Below, piece by piece: positions 13,686 through 23,340 of a stretch of DNA of 36,844 bases; the stretch's first letter is position 1; each line of letters starts with the position of its first letter. The notes below the pieces were generated by a model. The model was not told where the DNA came from. It worked only from the letters and a program-made list of their open reading frames with translations, and ran no database searches. A program made the translations under genes and the position numbers. The DNA comes from a virus. The DNA lies in IMG/VR virus record IMGVR_UViG_3300031957_001484, positions 1-36,844 of that record. One strand, 5' to 3'.

Positions 13686-16600
13686 TTTCTCTCCTTTGTG
13701 CTATTGCATTTGCTGTAGAATCAAAAGGGTACAATTGCTGTACTTGTTGAGAAGATACTTGACCCTGTGGTGTTTGTGGAACTTCTGCTGTTTGTGGAAC
13801 AACAGGTTGTAATTGTAAATCATCAGTAATTCTTGGATCGTCTGCTTCTTCGTCTCTTCTAGCTTGTTCTAAAACTGTTTCTGTATCTGCTTCAACTGTT
13901 CTATTTAAGTAAGCTACCATATCATTATCAGTATTTACATCACCCGATGATTTTTGTAAATCACCTGCATACATAGTTTCAATAACTTGTTTTGGTAAAT
14001 TTTTATCATCATAAAGAGGTTGAGGTATTTGATAAGATAAATTTAATAGTCTTTCTTGAATTTCTTTCGGATCTACAGTTCTAGGATCTACTCTTGGTAA
14101 ATCTTGTTCTTGATCTGCAAAGTAATTATATAATCTTGCAAAGGCATCTCTTTTTCTAGTTAAACCTACAGCAGTTAATTTTGGATTGATACTTCTTCCA
14201 GTAAACTTTCTTGAAGTTCCAAATAAACCTTTTTGTACTTCACCAATTGATTTACCTTTTAATAATTTTATTTGTTCTTCAGGTAATAATGCATCGTTCA
14301 TATATCTTAAAGCTGTTGGATCTGTAAGCATCAAACCCGCTCTTCTAGCCATTAATAAAAATATTGCAGGTGCAAATGGATTAACAGCGAAAGCTGCACC
14401 ACCAATAAACATACCACCAGCTACGGATCCTAATGATCCTAATGTAAATCTTCTTTGTAAGAATGTAGATGTATCTGATACAGGTATATCAGATATAGAT
14501 TTCATGTAGTTTGTAAATCCATAAAAGTCTTTAGCACCATCTTTGCCTAACATTTGAATCATTTTTTCTCTACCAAGATCTTCAGTAGCTTTACCTATTC
14601 CTAATTTATTCATAAACTTATTAATATTAAACTGAGCAAAGTCTTCAGGTGAGAATCTAATATCAGTCACATCAAAAATACCATTACCTTTTTGTACATC
14701 AGTAATTTTAAAACCTCTAGCTGCTTCTATAGAATCAGTGCCTAATCTTTCCATAACATCTTGTGCATATTCTGTACCTGCTTTAACACCTGGAGCCATG
14801 TCGATTGTATCTCTAAATACTGATTTTGCTTGTGGAGCAGTAGCGGAATCAAATGAATCTAAAAAAGCATTAAACATGTATCTCGCTTTGGCTGCATCAA
14901 ACAATAATTTACCTTGTTTAGTTGCGTATTTACCTTCAGCACCAATTAATGTTTTAAAGCTTTTTAAAGCCTCAGCTGAGTTAGATTGAAATACATCTCT
15001 TTCCATTGTAGAAAATAATAAATCTCTAGGCATTGCCTCTCTTCCTACAATTCCAAACGTACCTTTATTTGTAAATAATTGTTTATCAAACTTTTGCAAT
15101 GATCTAGCTGCAGCTGGCGTTGTATACATATTTAAAACTTTGTTGAAGGTAGCGTTAGCATCATATAGTTTATCTCTTAATTTTTCTGCGTTTTTTATAT
15201 TACTTTGTATAAAAGCTTCAGCTCTTTCGGGGCTTTGTTTAGCTAATCCATCAAAGGTAGCTTTGATACCTTGATCTTGTAAGAAAGCACCTTTTGTTAA
15301 GTTTGCCCCAAATGCATTAAAATCATTTTCTAAAGCTTCTCTTATCATAAACATTTGTCTACCAAGTGTTTTGTAGTCTGTTCCTTGAATAGCATTATTT
15401 AACATTTGAATTACACCTTTGTATTGTTTTGGAGTAATCATGTTAGTTCCAATAGCATCCATCGCATCATAAAATAAATTTATTGGATCTCCCGTTTGTT
15501 TTAAAGTTTCATCAATATTTTTTGCCATCATTGATCTTTGTGTATCAGGAAACATACCTGTCAATGATTGTTTAAGTTCTTGTGCTTTAGCTACTGTTTT
15601 ATCTAATTTAATTATAGCTGGGTTACCTACGGTGTCCGCTAATCTTTCAAAAGCATCATACTTAGAACCAATCAAATCCATATTATCATTAAATACTTTT
15701 GCAGCTTGGTTATAAATTGAATGTGATAAAGCGCCTGTTTTCATTAACGGTGCGTAAGAAGCTAATTGATCAAGATACATTCTTCCTGCTTTTTGTTCTG
15801 CACCTTGAAAAGCTTGATTAGCTATTGGTCCAATGAATGGAAATACACCTACTGTTTTAAAAAATCCTTTACCAATACTCGTAAAAGGTCCGTTGTCCAT
15901 TGCTTGAATTAACGGAATCGGTAAACCTTTATCTCTTGCATACTCTGCTAGTTCTTTTTGTTTAGCACCTTTTGTTCCAAATAATTTACTTCCTAATTTA
16001 CCTAATGGTCCAGCTATAAAAGGAGTAAGTAAGGATGCACCTGTATTCCAATAAGCAGCAGTTTTCATTTCGTTTAATGCATTTAAAGTCATATCAGAAT
16101 TAATTTCTTTGTCAGGTAAATCTGCAAATTGATCAGATATTTGTGAAGCTATAAAAGTTCCTGCTTGTTCGTTTAACATATCGTAAGTCACTGATCCTGT
16201 ACCAGCACCTGCCGTACCACCAAGTATTGAATAAATTTCTGCTCTACCTAATGGACTTTGAACAACTTTAGCAGGTAAGTCTGCTACTCTTCCTAACAAT
16301 TTAAAAGCTCCACCTAAAAGTTTTAATCTTCCTGGAAGTCTTTGAGTAACTGCATCAGCTACTTTTGCCATTTTACCTGGACCTTTTTTCCAAAGATTAC
16401 CCGATTTAGCCGCTCCATAAATTTGTTCTCTCATTGTAATATAAGGCACAATCGATCCTGTAATATCACCAGCAAATACAGCTGTTGGTCTACCTTTGAA
16501 AAAAGAATCTTCTGCTGCAAGAGCAGTAGCTATAGGGTCTTTATAATATTCTTGCTCTGATGCTATTTTTTTAGCTGCTGTATCACGTTGAGATGATAGT

Positions 16601-16734
16601 TCAGACATAGTTGGGCCCGTAAGTTTTTTTCTTCTAATAAGTTCGTCTATTATTTTTCTTTGCTTAGGACTAAGTGTGTTAGGATCTAAAGATCTATTAT
16701 CTAGTGACTCTTGTAATTGTTCTATTGTAGCCAT
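13672..16734 (-). CDS. Large internal virion/ejection-type protein
   Basis: 1020 residues, starting MATIEQLQESLDNRSLDPNT. It has several Ala/Gly/hydrophobic stretches that could enter membrane (for example ILGGTAGAGTGSV near 170 and VAGGMFIGGAAFAVNPFAPA near 770), long Lys/Ala helices, and a Gln/Pro-rich C-terminus (VVPQTAEVPQTPQGQVSSQ). Size, composition and position after two similar genes match internal core proteins of short-tailed phages that are ejected to form a DNA channel. No transglycosylase motif was seen. Start and upstream stop overlap as TAATG. Confidence 0.6.
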   Translation of the reverse strand: MATIEQLQESLDNRSLDPNTLSPKQRKIIDELIRRKKLTGPTMSELSSQRDTAAKKIASEQEYYKDPIATALAAEDSFFKGRPTAVFAGDITGSIVPYITMREQIYGAAKSGNLWKKGPGKMAKVADAVTQRLPGRLKLLGGAFKLLGRVADLPAKVVQSPLGRAEIYSILGGTAGAGTGSVTYDMLNEQAGTFIASQISDQFADLPDKEINSDMTLNALNEMKTAAYWNTGASLLTPFIAGPLGKLGSKLFGTKGAKQKELAEYARDKGLPIPLIQAMDNGPFTSIGKGFFKTVGVFPFIGPIANQAFQGAEQKAGRMYLDQLASYAPLMKTGALSHSIYNQAAKVFNDNMDLIGSKYDAFERLADTVGNPAIIKLDKTVAKAQELKQSLTGMFPDTQRSMMAKNIDETLKQTGDPINLFYDAMDAIGTNMITPKQYKGVIQMLNNAIQGTDYKTLGRQMFMIREALENDFNAFGANLTKGAFLQDQGIKATFDGLAKQSPERAEAFIQSNIKNAEKLRDKLYDANATFNKVLNMYTTPAAARSLQKFDKQLFTNKGTFGIVGREAMPRDLLFSTMERDVFQSNSAEALKSFKTLIGAEGKYATKQGKLLFDAAKARYMFNAFLDSFDSATAPQAKSVFRDTIDMAPGVKAGTEYAQDVMERLGTDSIEAARGFKITDVQKGNGIFDVTDIRFSPEDFAQFNINKFMNKLGIGKATEDLGREKMIQMLGKDGAKDFYGFTNYMKSISDIPVSDTSTFLQRRFTLGSLGSVAGGMFIGGAAFAVNPFAPAIFLLMARRAGLMLTDPTALRYMNDALLPEEQIKLLKGKSIGEVQKGLFGTSRKFTGRSINPKLTAVGLTRKRDAFARLYNYFADQEQDLPRVDPRTVDPKEIQERLLNLSYQIPQPLYDDKNLPKQVIETMYAGDLQKSSGDVNTDNDMVAYLNRTVEADTETVLEQARRDEEADDPRITDDLQLQPVVPQTAEVPQTPQGQVSSQQVQQLYPFDSTANAIAQRRESGQT

Positions 16735-18944
16735 TATTTATCAAACTCCTCTAATAGTCCTGCATCATCTAATTTTTTTATAAATTGATCTGTTACAGTT
16801 TTACCTGATTGTAATCTGAATTGATTTTGTACTCTCATGTTTTGTAGAGTTCTTTCAAGACCACCAACTCTTCTGTAATCGTTTTCGTATCTTGTAATGT
16901 CGTCTTGTAACTGTTGACCTATTGCTTTGATTGATGCTTCTACAGATTTAGAACCTCTAGTTAATGTAAACAAGTTTACAAGTTTTTCTGCAGCAGCTAC
17001 GTCTCTAGCAGTCAATCTATCTTTGTCTTTGAATGAGTTAGCTAATGCATATACCAATGTTGTTTCAGCCACAGCTAAAGACTCTAGTGTTTCAGCATCT
17101 ACCTTACCAGGTGTTCTAGCTTTAATTCTCTTTTCAGCATCTTTATAAAGTTTATTAAAGTCAGTATCTTTTAATAATTGTTTTTTACTTTTTTCGTCTA
17201 GGTCTGAAGCTTCTATTTGAGCTCTATATGCTGCTGCTGCAGCTCTAGCTTCGCTTTTACCTCCTCCAAAAGAAAAACCTAAATCAGATAATGCTGATCC
17301 AAATCTTGTTTTAAACAAATTAATGGCACCAGCTGGTCCAACTGATTCTGGTTGAGCAGCGATCGTGTCTAATACATCATTAGTTATTTTAAATGTTTTG
17401 TATCTATTGGATAATGTATCACCAATCTTCATGGTTTCTGTATTTACAGTTTTCTTATCTAAGAATTGATTTACTTGACCAAAACCTGGAACATTTGCTT
17501 GGCTACTTACAGCTGCATAAATTTCATTTCCTCTTTGATCAACTTGTCCAGTAGCAAATTCCATAGTACCACCTTTAGTTTGTCTACCTTTTACATTAAT
17601 TGTATTACCGTTATCATCAATAAATTGTATAATTCCTAACTCACCGCCAAAAGGTTCTCCCGCTGCAGCATCATTAAATAATTTCATCTCATCAAAAGCA
17701 AAACTCAAATAAGTTTCCATAGATTTATTTTCTAATTCATTTTGTTTTAATTTCATAATTCCATAATTACTTACTGCTGGACCTAAAGCTTGACCAAAAA
17801 TTTGTACAGCGCCTGCTAAACCTCTTTGTTTAGAAGTTCCCGCCATCAATCCAGCTGCTAATTGACTTAAAAACATAGACCTAGCTACATCACCTTGGGG
17901 CTCCATACCCATTTCAGCTCTTATTTCTTTTGCTCTTTGTATTAAGTTAGTTGTGTATCTTTTACCACCAATAGGTTGTTCTGTTCCTTTACCATCTTGT
18001 GCAGCATTAAATGTTTTTTGAGCTACTTGTTCTGGAGTTTCTTTAACTGGAGCAGGTGGTTTAGATGAAATATCTTGTCCTTCAATACCTACAGGACCCT
18101 CTAGTCCCCCATCAATAGTTGATCCGCTGTCCGTTTGCATTGCTACGGTTTGTGGCTGTATTGTTTCTTTTAAAATCTCACCACGTTTATTTTTTACTAA
18201 TTTATTTAGATCAGCAATATTTTCACTGCCAACTTTAATTTCGTTTTGAGGAGCGGTTAATTGATCAGGTACTATACCTAATTCAGATCCTTCTGCTTGT
18301 GCAACCTTAATTTTTTCTTCTTGTGCTTTTTTAATTGCACCTCTACCTCTAGGTCTAGATGGATCTAACTTTCTAAAAGGATTAATTGCTCTATCACCAG
18401 TTGCTAATGGTTCACCAGCTAAAACTCCTCCAGTAATTTGATCAAATGTATTTTGAGTAGGATCATTTTTATCAAGGCCAATCATAGAATTTGGATTATC
18501 TCTTCTAATCTTGTCTGCTAAAGCACTTAAACCTTTTAAACCTGCATAACCATAACCAATAACTCTGCCAGGAGGCGTTAATCCTGCAAAACTAGCAGCA
18601 AGATTTATTCCTGATTTTAAAGGTCCTGTAACACCAAGTTTTGTTAATATGTCATCAGATAACATAGCAGTTCCAGTAGCTGGAATTGCACCTCTTATTA
18701 AAGGACGTATACCAAAATTATTTTTTAAAAATTGACCAGTTCTTTGCATGGCTGGTCTAACGTTTCTTCCAAAAAATCCTTGTTGGTTTACAGTTAAAGG
18801 AAAATTTCTTGCCATCTGTCCTGTTGTGTTAACAGTTGGTGCACCTATCATTTGACCTATTCTAGCTTTAACAGGTTTCAATGCACCTTTTCTTAAAGCT
18901 TGTTGTCGAAACAGTGGTCTGTTTAAAACTTTATCTAGGGACAT
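16734..18944 (-). CDS. Second large virion/ejection-type protein
   Basis: 736 residues. The N-terminal 110 residues are basic with Ala/Gly/Leu stretches (ATGTAMLSDDILTKLGVTG, INLAASFAGLTPPGRV). The middle is hydrophilic, and the C-terminal third is Ala/Lys-rich helix (ARAAAAAYRAQIEASDLDEK). A strong GGAGGGAG site precedes the ATG, whose start overlaps the previous stop as TAATG. Together with 13672-16734 and 18944-19816 it forms a three-gene set like the three internal core proteins of T7-type phages, although I cannot show sequence homology. Confidence 0.6.
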   Translation of the reverse strand: MSLDKVLNRPLFRQQALRKGALKPVKARIGQMIGAPTVNTTGQMARNFPLTVNQQGFFGRNVRPAMQRTGQFLKNNFGIRPLIRGAIPATGTAMLSDDILTKLGVTGPLKSGINLAASFAGLTPPGRVIGYGYAGLKGLSALADKIRRDNPNSMIGLDKNDPTQNTFDQITGGVLAGEPLATGDRAINPFRKLDPSRPRGRGAIKKAQEEKIKVAQAEGSELGIVPDQLTAPQNEIKVGSENIADLNKLVKNKRGEILKETIQPQTVAMQTDSGSTIDGGLEGPVGIEGQDISSKPPAPVKETPEQVAQKTFNAAQDGKGTEQPIGGKRYTTNLIQRAKEIRAEMGMEPQGDVARSMFLSQLAAGLMAGTSKQRGLAGAVQIFGQALGPAVSNYGIMKLKQNELENKSMETYLSFAFDEMKLFNDAAAGEPFGGELGIIQFIDDNGNTINVKGRQTKGGTMEFATGQVDQRGNEIYAAVSSQANVPGFGQVNQFLDKKTVNTETMKIGDTLSNRYKTFKITNDVLDTIAAQPESVGPAGAINLFKTRFGSALSDLGFSFGGGKSEARAAAAAYRAQIEASDLDEKSKKQLLKDTDFNKLYKDAEKRIKARTPGKVDAETLESLAVAETTLVYALANSFKDKDRLTARDVAAAEKLVNLFTLTRGSKSVEASIKAIGQQLQDDITRYENDYRRVGGLERTLQNMRVQNQFRLQSGKTVTDQFIKKLDDAGLLEEFDK

Positions 18945-19816
18945 TATCTCCCTCCCTGCATACCTTGAAATGCTTGGAATGCGCCTATACCCGTACCTAC
19001 TGATTGTGCTAAAGGACTTGTTACAGGAGCTGTAGTTGTACCAATCGATGATTGTGATTTAGGTCCAGCTGCATAAATATTAGATAAGAATTCTGCCCTT
19101 TGATAAGGTTCGTAAGCTTGTTGTAATTGTGATTGTCTAGCAGCATCTGTTGTTGCTTGTGCAAGTTGTCTTTGTAATCCACCAGCTTGCATTAATTGAT
19201 TTATATCTGCTTGTGCCATCTGTTGTTGGCCTTGTCCTATATTAGCTAATTGGCTTCCTATGTTGCCTTGCATTTGTTGTTGATTTTGTGCAGCTTGTAA
19301 GGCTGTTCCAAAACCTTGTTGTTGTGCTAGACCTACTTTACCTAATCGTGCTCTTTCTAATTCTGCTTGTGCAACACCTTCTCTTCCACCACCAAAAGCA
19401 CCTGACATAACAGCTTGTGCACCTAATTTATTTTGTGCAATTGCTGCTTGTCTATTTATTTCATCAACAACATAAGATTGATAAGGATTGAAAAATTGAT
19501 TTATATTTGGAGTTTGTGCTGCAAGTAATTGTCCGATGCCCGATGTTACTGTTGGAGCACCAACTCCTGTTTGGCCTGCCGCTGTTATACCTTGTTGCTC
19601 TAAAGCTCCAAGACCAGCAACTTGCATATCAGGAATATTAATAGGTTGACCAGCTATTCCTCTAGCTAGATCCATAAGTTCTATTTTACGTTCTTCAACT
19701 CCTGGTGCCTCTCTAATTACTGATGTATTAAAAGATGTTCCACTTGATGAAGGTTGTGCAGGTGCAGATCCACCGCCGCCTCCGCCGCCAAATATACTAC
19801 TTACTATTGATCCCAT
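18944..19816 (-). CDS. Gln/Ala-rich virion protein
   Basis: 290 residues. It starts MGSIVSSIFGGGGGGGS, a Gly loop, then a Pro/Ser spacer, then a long Gln/Ala-rich helical region (about 130-240: QAAIAQNKLGAQ, LQAAQNQQQMQGNIGSQLA) and a Thr/Ser/Gly tail. Low complexity of this kind is found in P22 gp7/gp20-like and T7 gp14-like ejection proteins. Context agrees. It is one of three adjacent genes with that character. Confidence 0.6.
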   Translation of the reverse strand: MGSIVSSIFGGGGGGGSAPAQPSSSGTSFNTSVIREAPGVEERKIELMDLARGIAGQPINIPDMQVAGLGALEQQGITAAGQTGVGAPTVTSGIGQLLAAQTPNINQFFNPYQSYVVDEINRQAAIAQNKLGAQAVMSGAFGGGREGVAQAELERARLGKVGLAQQQGFGTALQAAQNQQQMQGNIGSQLANIGQGQQQMAQADINQLMQAGGLQRQLAQATTDAARQSQLQQAYEPYQRAEFLSNIYAAGPKSQSSIGTTTAPVTSPLAQSVGTGIGAFQAFQGMQGGR

Positions 19817-20271
19817 TAAACTTCTCTCTCCATTTGAATATGTTTAGCTTTCCAACCCCATTTTTTAGATACTCTTGACCAACCTGGTCTTACCCAAAAG
19901 CTCAGTTTTTTGCATCCATTTAGTTTAGCAAATTTTGTAACTGTTTTCACTATCTTGTCCTCCCATAAATGTCTTTTCTTCCCTGTACAAATAATTGCCT
20001 CAAGTTGAGAGTAGTTAGGTAAAGCTGCTATTCGTGTTACAAATAAACCAAAGACTTGGTTTAATTCTTCTTCATCACTTCCAAAAACCAAAAATAATTG
20101 AGCTTCGTCTTTTTTAAGTAAATCTTTAATGTCCTTAGCACTTGCAAAACCACCTGAATAATTTAAAGCTTCAGCTACCATAAAATCACACAACGGCCAA
20201 AACTTATCAATGAATTTAGGTTCTACAGATAAAACTGATAGATCTGGTTTAGCTAACTTTTGTTTGTGCAT
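19816..20271 (-). CDS. GNAT-like protein in the virion module
   Basis: 151 residues from the ATG at 20271 (MHKQKLAKPD), preceded by AAGGG; a longer frame to 20340 would lie inside the preceding gene. The central part (AQLFLVFGSDEEELNQVFGLFVTRI) and the end (LSFWVRPGWSRVSKKWGWKA) have the beta4-beta5 look and the GW-x-R-x-x-KK-x-GW ending seen in phage GNAT acetyltransferase-like proteins. The acetyl-CoA loop is not clear. Such genes occur between structural genes in marine short-tailed phages; the target is unknown. Function is tentative. Confidence 0.55.
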   Translation of the reverse strand: MHKQKLAKPDLSVLSVEPKFIDKFWPLCDFMVAEALNYSGGFASAKDIKDLLKKDEAQLFLVFGSDEEELNQVFGLFVTRIAALPNYSQLEAIICTGKKRHLWEDKIVKTVTKFAKLNGCKKLSFWVRPGWSRVSKKWGWKAKHIQMEREV

Positions 20272-21364
20272 TTTTGCCCTTCTGTAATAAATCAAAAACT
20301 CGTTTGTATCGAGCTTGTTGGTCATAGAAGTATTTTGCACCTTTTTCTCTCATATCTTTCATGCTATTAGGGTTTCCTCCAGCAATGATACCAGCGCCTA
20401 ACACTCCATCTGCTCTTGTTACAAACTCTCCGTCTGCTAATTGAGCTAACATTGTATCTTCGTCTTTGTCTCCTGTGCCTGACCCATCTTCGACATATCC
20501 TGATGCTCTCACATAATTTACAGAATCATCTTCGTCATGAGTTCTTTTACTTGGAAGGTAATTAATACCACCTTCATTAAATTTTTTTATTTCTGCTAAA
20601 CCACCTTTATTATATCTATCTGCCTCTATTGCATATGGACCTTGTCTAAAGTCTCCTTGGTTTTTAGGATCCGCTTCAGGTATGTAAGGTTGTTCAAATG
20701 TTTTCTCTACACCTGTTTCAGGATCTATGTATCTAAAACCACCTCTTGCTTTTTGTAAATCTGCTACTGCTAAATTATAAGTTGGAGTAAAAACATCTTG
20801 TGGTTTAGGATCAAAAGCACCTCCAAAATATGTTCCTGCTCCTACTGCTAATGCAGCTTTCATAGGATCAATTTGTAATTCACCTGTGAAGTCGCCTGCT
20901 TTAGTTAATCTTTGTCTTGTAAATAATTTTTGTAAAAAGTTTTGTTCAGCTCTTGTGCCTCCAGGTCCGCCTGCTGCATTGGCTGCCGCTGAGCCTGTTG
21001 CTAAATTTGCTAGTTGACCTTCGTTACCAACTAATCCTTGCATATATCCAGGATCACCACCAGTAACCATTCCTGGATTTGTTACACCACTTAAACCAAT
21101 CATTTGTCCAGCCTGTGTTTGACCTAAAGCTTGTATTGGTCCTAATTGAGTGAAGGGTGTAAATCCAGTTTGCGCTGCAGAAAAACCAGGTACGCCCATT
21201 GCTGAACCTCCAGCCAAGACACCTTTACCACCGTAGTATCCAGCTGCTGCTCCTGTAAGTCCGCCTAATATTCTTTGAAGTCCTGATCCACCAGCGTCTT
21301 TAGATCCTTTATAACCTTTGTATCCTCCGTAGGCGGCTAGTGCATAGGGTAAAAATTGTAACAT
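20249..21364 (-). CDS. Gly/Ala-rich structural protein
   Basis: 371 residues. The first 150 are Gly/Ala-rich with short hydrophobic blocks (AAYGGYKGYKGSKDAGG, LTGAAAGYYGGKGVLAGGS). The C-terminal part has TMLAQLADGEFVTRADGV, then GAGIIAGGNPNSMKDMREKG and KYFYDQQARYK, a pattern I associate with virion proteins of uncultured marine phages. No enzymatic motif. It ends 23 nt inside the GNAT-like gene. Probably a tail or ejection component. Confidence 0.6.
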   Translation of the reverse strand: MLQFLPYALAAYGGYKGYKGSKDAGGSGLQRILGGLTGAAAGYYGGKGVLAGGSAMGVPGFSAAQTGFTPFTQLGPIQALGQTQAGQMIGLSGVTNPGMVTGGDPGYMQGLVGNEGQLANLATGSAAANAAGGPGGTRAEQNFLQKLFTRQRLTKAGDFTGELQIDPMKAALAVGAGTYFGGAFDPKPQDVFTPTYNLAVADLQKARGGFRYIDPETGVEKTFEQPYIPEADPKNQGDFRQGPYAIEADRYNKGGLAEIKKFNEGGINYLPSKRTHDEDDSVNYVRASGYVEDGSGTGDKDEDTMLAQLADGEFVTRADGVLGAGIIAGGNPNSMKDMREKGAKYFYDQQARYKRVFDLLQKGKNAQTKVS

Positions 21365-21410
21365 ATATTATGTATTCCTTAAAATTAGCTAATTAGGAAA
21401 TATTACCATT

Positions 21411-22232
21411 TTATGAGGTCTTTGACAACTCATCGGAAAAAGACCCTCTATATTGGTGTTCTCCTATATGACTTATTTTCTCTGTTATAAGAGCATGACA
21501 TTTACCACCTATATTTTTCCATCTCTTACAAAAAGCAAAGTCTTCTCCTAAATAAGTTTTAGTTTCAGGATCAAAATCAGTGTCAAAAAGATTGTATAAA
21601 TATGGTTTTGTTTCCATTTTACCGTTAATAATAGTTTTTTGTATTATCTCTTTTTCAGGATAAGCTTTAATCATCTTTTCAATAACTTCTCTTTTTATTA
21701 GCATACATCCCGTAGGTGAATGAGTAACTTCAATAACTCCATTTTTATCCATCTTTATATTCTGCTCGTCTTTTACTTTCATAGGATATTGATAGAAGCC
21801 TTTATATTTAAGATCTTCAGCATTTTTAATTATACCTGTTTTGACTTTATTAAAACCTTTTTCCCAGTTAAAAGTCTTTAGTGGGTAAGGCACTGATATG
21901 ACATCTTTGTTTGTGTCTGCCATTTTAAATATAGATTCACTATCAAAATCTATGTCTGAATCAATAAATAATAAATGTGTACTATCTGTCTCCATAAAAC
22001 TAGACACACATAAATTTCTACCTTGAGTAACTAAAGAAGATTTCATTACTTGAAAACAAGTTAATACATCTTTCTTCATACATTGTTTTTGAAACTCTAG
22101 ACAAGCTTGAAAATAATGTATGGATACATCGCTATGAACAGGAGTGCCTACAAAAAATCTATACTTACTTTTTGTTTTAGGTTCTGTTTTTTCGTTTTTA
22201 CCAAACCAAATTGGTTTACTTGGATCTTGCAT
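21411..22232 (-). CDS. GT-A type glycosyltransferase
   Basis: 273 residues. A Rossmann-like start (YRFFVGTPVHSDVSIHY), a metal/nucleotide-sugar motif HLLFIDSDIDF (DSD at 91-93), SPTGCMLIKREVIEKM and LGEDFAFCKRW near the C-terminus are typical of GT-A, family 2-like enzymes in marine phages. It transfers a sugar from a nucleotide donor; the acceptor is unknown. It overlaps the GT4-type gene by 17 nt, so the pair is co-translated. A 46-nt gap follows before the Gly-rich protein. Confidence 0.85.
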   Translation of the reverse strand: MQDPSKPIWFGKNEKTEPKTKSKYRFFVGTPVHSDVSIHYFQACLEFQKQCMKKDVLTCFQVMKSSLVTQGRNLCVSSFMETDSTHLLFIDSDIDFDSESIFKMADTNKDVISVPYPLKTFNWEKGFNKVKTGIIKNAEDLKYKGFYQYPMKVKDEQNIKMDKNGVIEVTHSPTGCMLIKREVIEKMIKAYPEKEIIQKTIINGKMETKPYLYNLFDTDFDPETKTYLGEDFAFCKRWKNIGGKCHALITEKISHIGEHQYRGSFSDELSKTS

Positions 22233-23151
22233 TTCCTAATACTCCTCTTAGAAATCCATCCCAGTGTCCTGCAATAACTTTCCAATTATAAAAATGATTA
22301 AAGAATTTTTGTTGAAACTCTAAATGATTATGACACCCAACCTCATTCAATTGTCCAGGTATTTGATCTATTACAGCTGCAAATTGCATAGCTAAATTTT
22401 TCCAGTTTTTGTCCATAGGTATATAAATTGGAAACTCAGAACAAGTTTCATAAAGTGCTCCGTTGTCCGTTGTTGCTACATACAGTCCACAAGCTAAAGC
22501 TTCAATTGCTGATATACAAGAAGTCTCTTCCCAAATATTAGGATAAACAAATGCATCGTAGGTATGTAAGTTTTCTAAAATATAGTCATTAGGTTTATAT
22601 CCTATGTAATTTACATTAGGTAACTTTTCACATTGATCATATAAGTCTTGATATGAATGATCATTTTTTTCCTTAAATTCATTTCCATAAACCTGTGTAC
22701 TACTATACACATCCAAAGTTATGTTTTTATTATTTACTAACTGCATAGCACCTAATAAGACAGATAGGCCTCTCCAAGGTGTTGGTTGATATATTAATTT
22801 TATTTTTTCTCTTTTAGGTTTAGGATCTCTTTTTTTAATATCAGGAATTCCGTTTTTTATTACCGTACATAAATGCTCAGGTAATGAAAAAGTTTTTCTA
22901 AACTGTTCGTAGTTCCAATGGCTATTAAAAACATAATAATCATATTGTTTTATTTGCTCGGGATCTTTAAAGAACTCTTGAAAATGAGGTTGATCAGGAG
23001 CCATTTTTTGCCAAAGAATATTTATTTTATTTTTTGATAAAGGGACTTTGTGTGGCACTGAAGTGCATATTTGAAACTTGTCTAGTAATTCTTTGGAAAC
23101 ATACTTTTGCAAAAAACCAAGCTGTAGTTCTGTTCCACCTAATGGATTCAT
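22216..23151 (-). CDS. GT-B type (family 4-like) glycosyltransferase
   Basis: 311 residues. NPLGGTELQ at the N-terminus is the glycine loop of GT4 enzymes; KNGIPD (99-104) and the donor-binding EETSCISAIE (Glu209-x7-Glu217) are classical. It is shorter than the usual 350-400 because the acceptor domain is small. It starts at an ATG overlapping the stop of a 57-residue gene as ATGA. Acting with the neighbouring GT-A enzyme it could build a two-sugar decoration on virion protein, host glycan or DNA. Confidence 0.87.
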   Translation of the reverse strand: MNPLGGTELQLGFLQKYVSKELLDKFQICTSVPHKVPLSKNKINILWQKMAPDQPHFQEFFKDPEQIKQYDYYVFNSHWNYEQFRKTFSLPEHLCTVIKNGIPDIKKRDPKPKREKIKLIYQPTPWRGLSVLLGAMQLVNNKNITLDVYSSTQVYGNEFKEKNDHSYQDLYDQCEKLPNVNYIGYKPNDYILENLHTYDAFVYPNIWEETSCISAIEALACGLYVATTDNGALYETCSEFPIYIPMDKNWKNLAMQFAAVIDQIPGQLNEVGCHNHLEFQQKFFNHFYNWKVIAGHWDGFLRGVLGNARSK

Positions 23152-23321
23152 TGTGTGCTACCAAATATAGGAAGATCAGGAACTTGAACTTCAACGTCAG
23201 TAGCTAAATCTTCTTTAGGATGCTCAGCTAAAAAAGCTTCTTCTGTCTCGTATCTTTCACCTGTCTTAATACTTCTATAGATAGTTTTAGTTTTACATTT
23301 AACTTTTTGATATACGGTCAT
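23148..23321 (-). CDS. Small hypothetical protein (57 aa)
   Basis: Frame from the ATG at 23321 to the TGA at 23150-23148: MTVYQKVKCKTKTIYRSIKT, then a Glu-rich stretch and ...DLPIFGSTQ. It fills most of the gap between the glycosyltransferase and the basic protein gene, and its stop overlaps the next ATG by ATGA. Unknown; small and hydrophilic. Confidence 0.55.
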   Translation of the reverse strand: MTVYQKVKCKTKTIYRSIKTGERYETEEAFLAEHPKEDLATDVEVQVPDLPIFGSTQ

Positions 23322-23340
23322 TGTATTTAATTACAATATA

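Noticed and set aside
21373-21400. AATTAGCTAATT palindrome in the 46-nt gap after the Gly-rich protein gene
   Set aside because: A 12-bp palindrome of A/T-rich bases is expected by chance in this composition and has no T-run or partner site.
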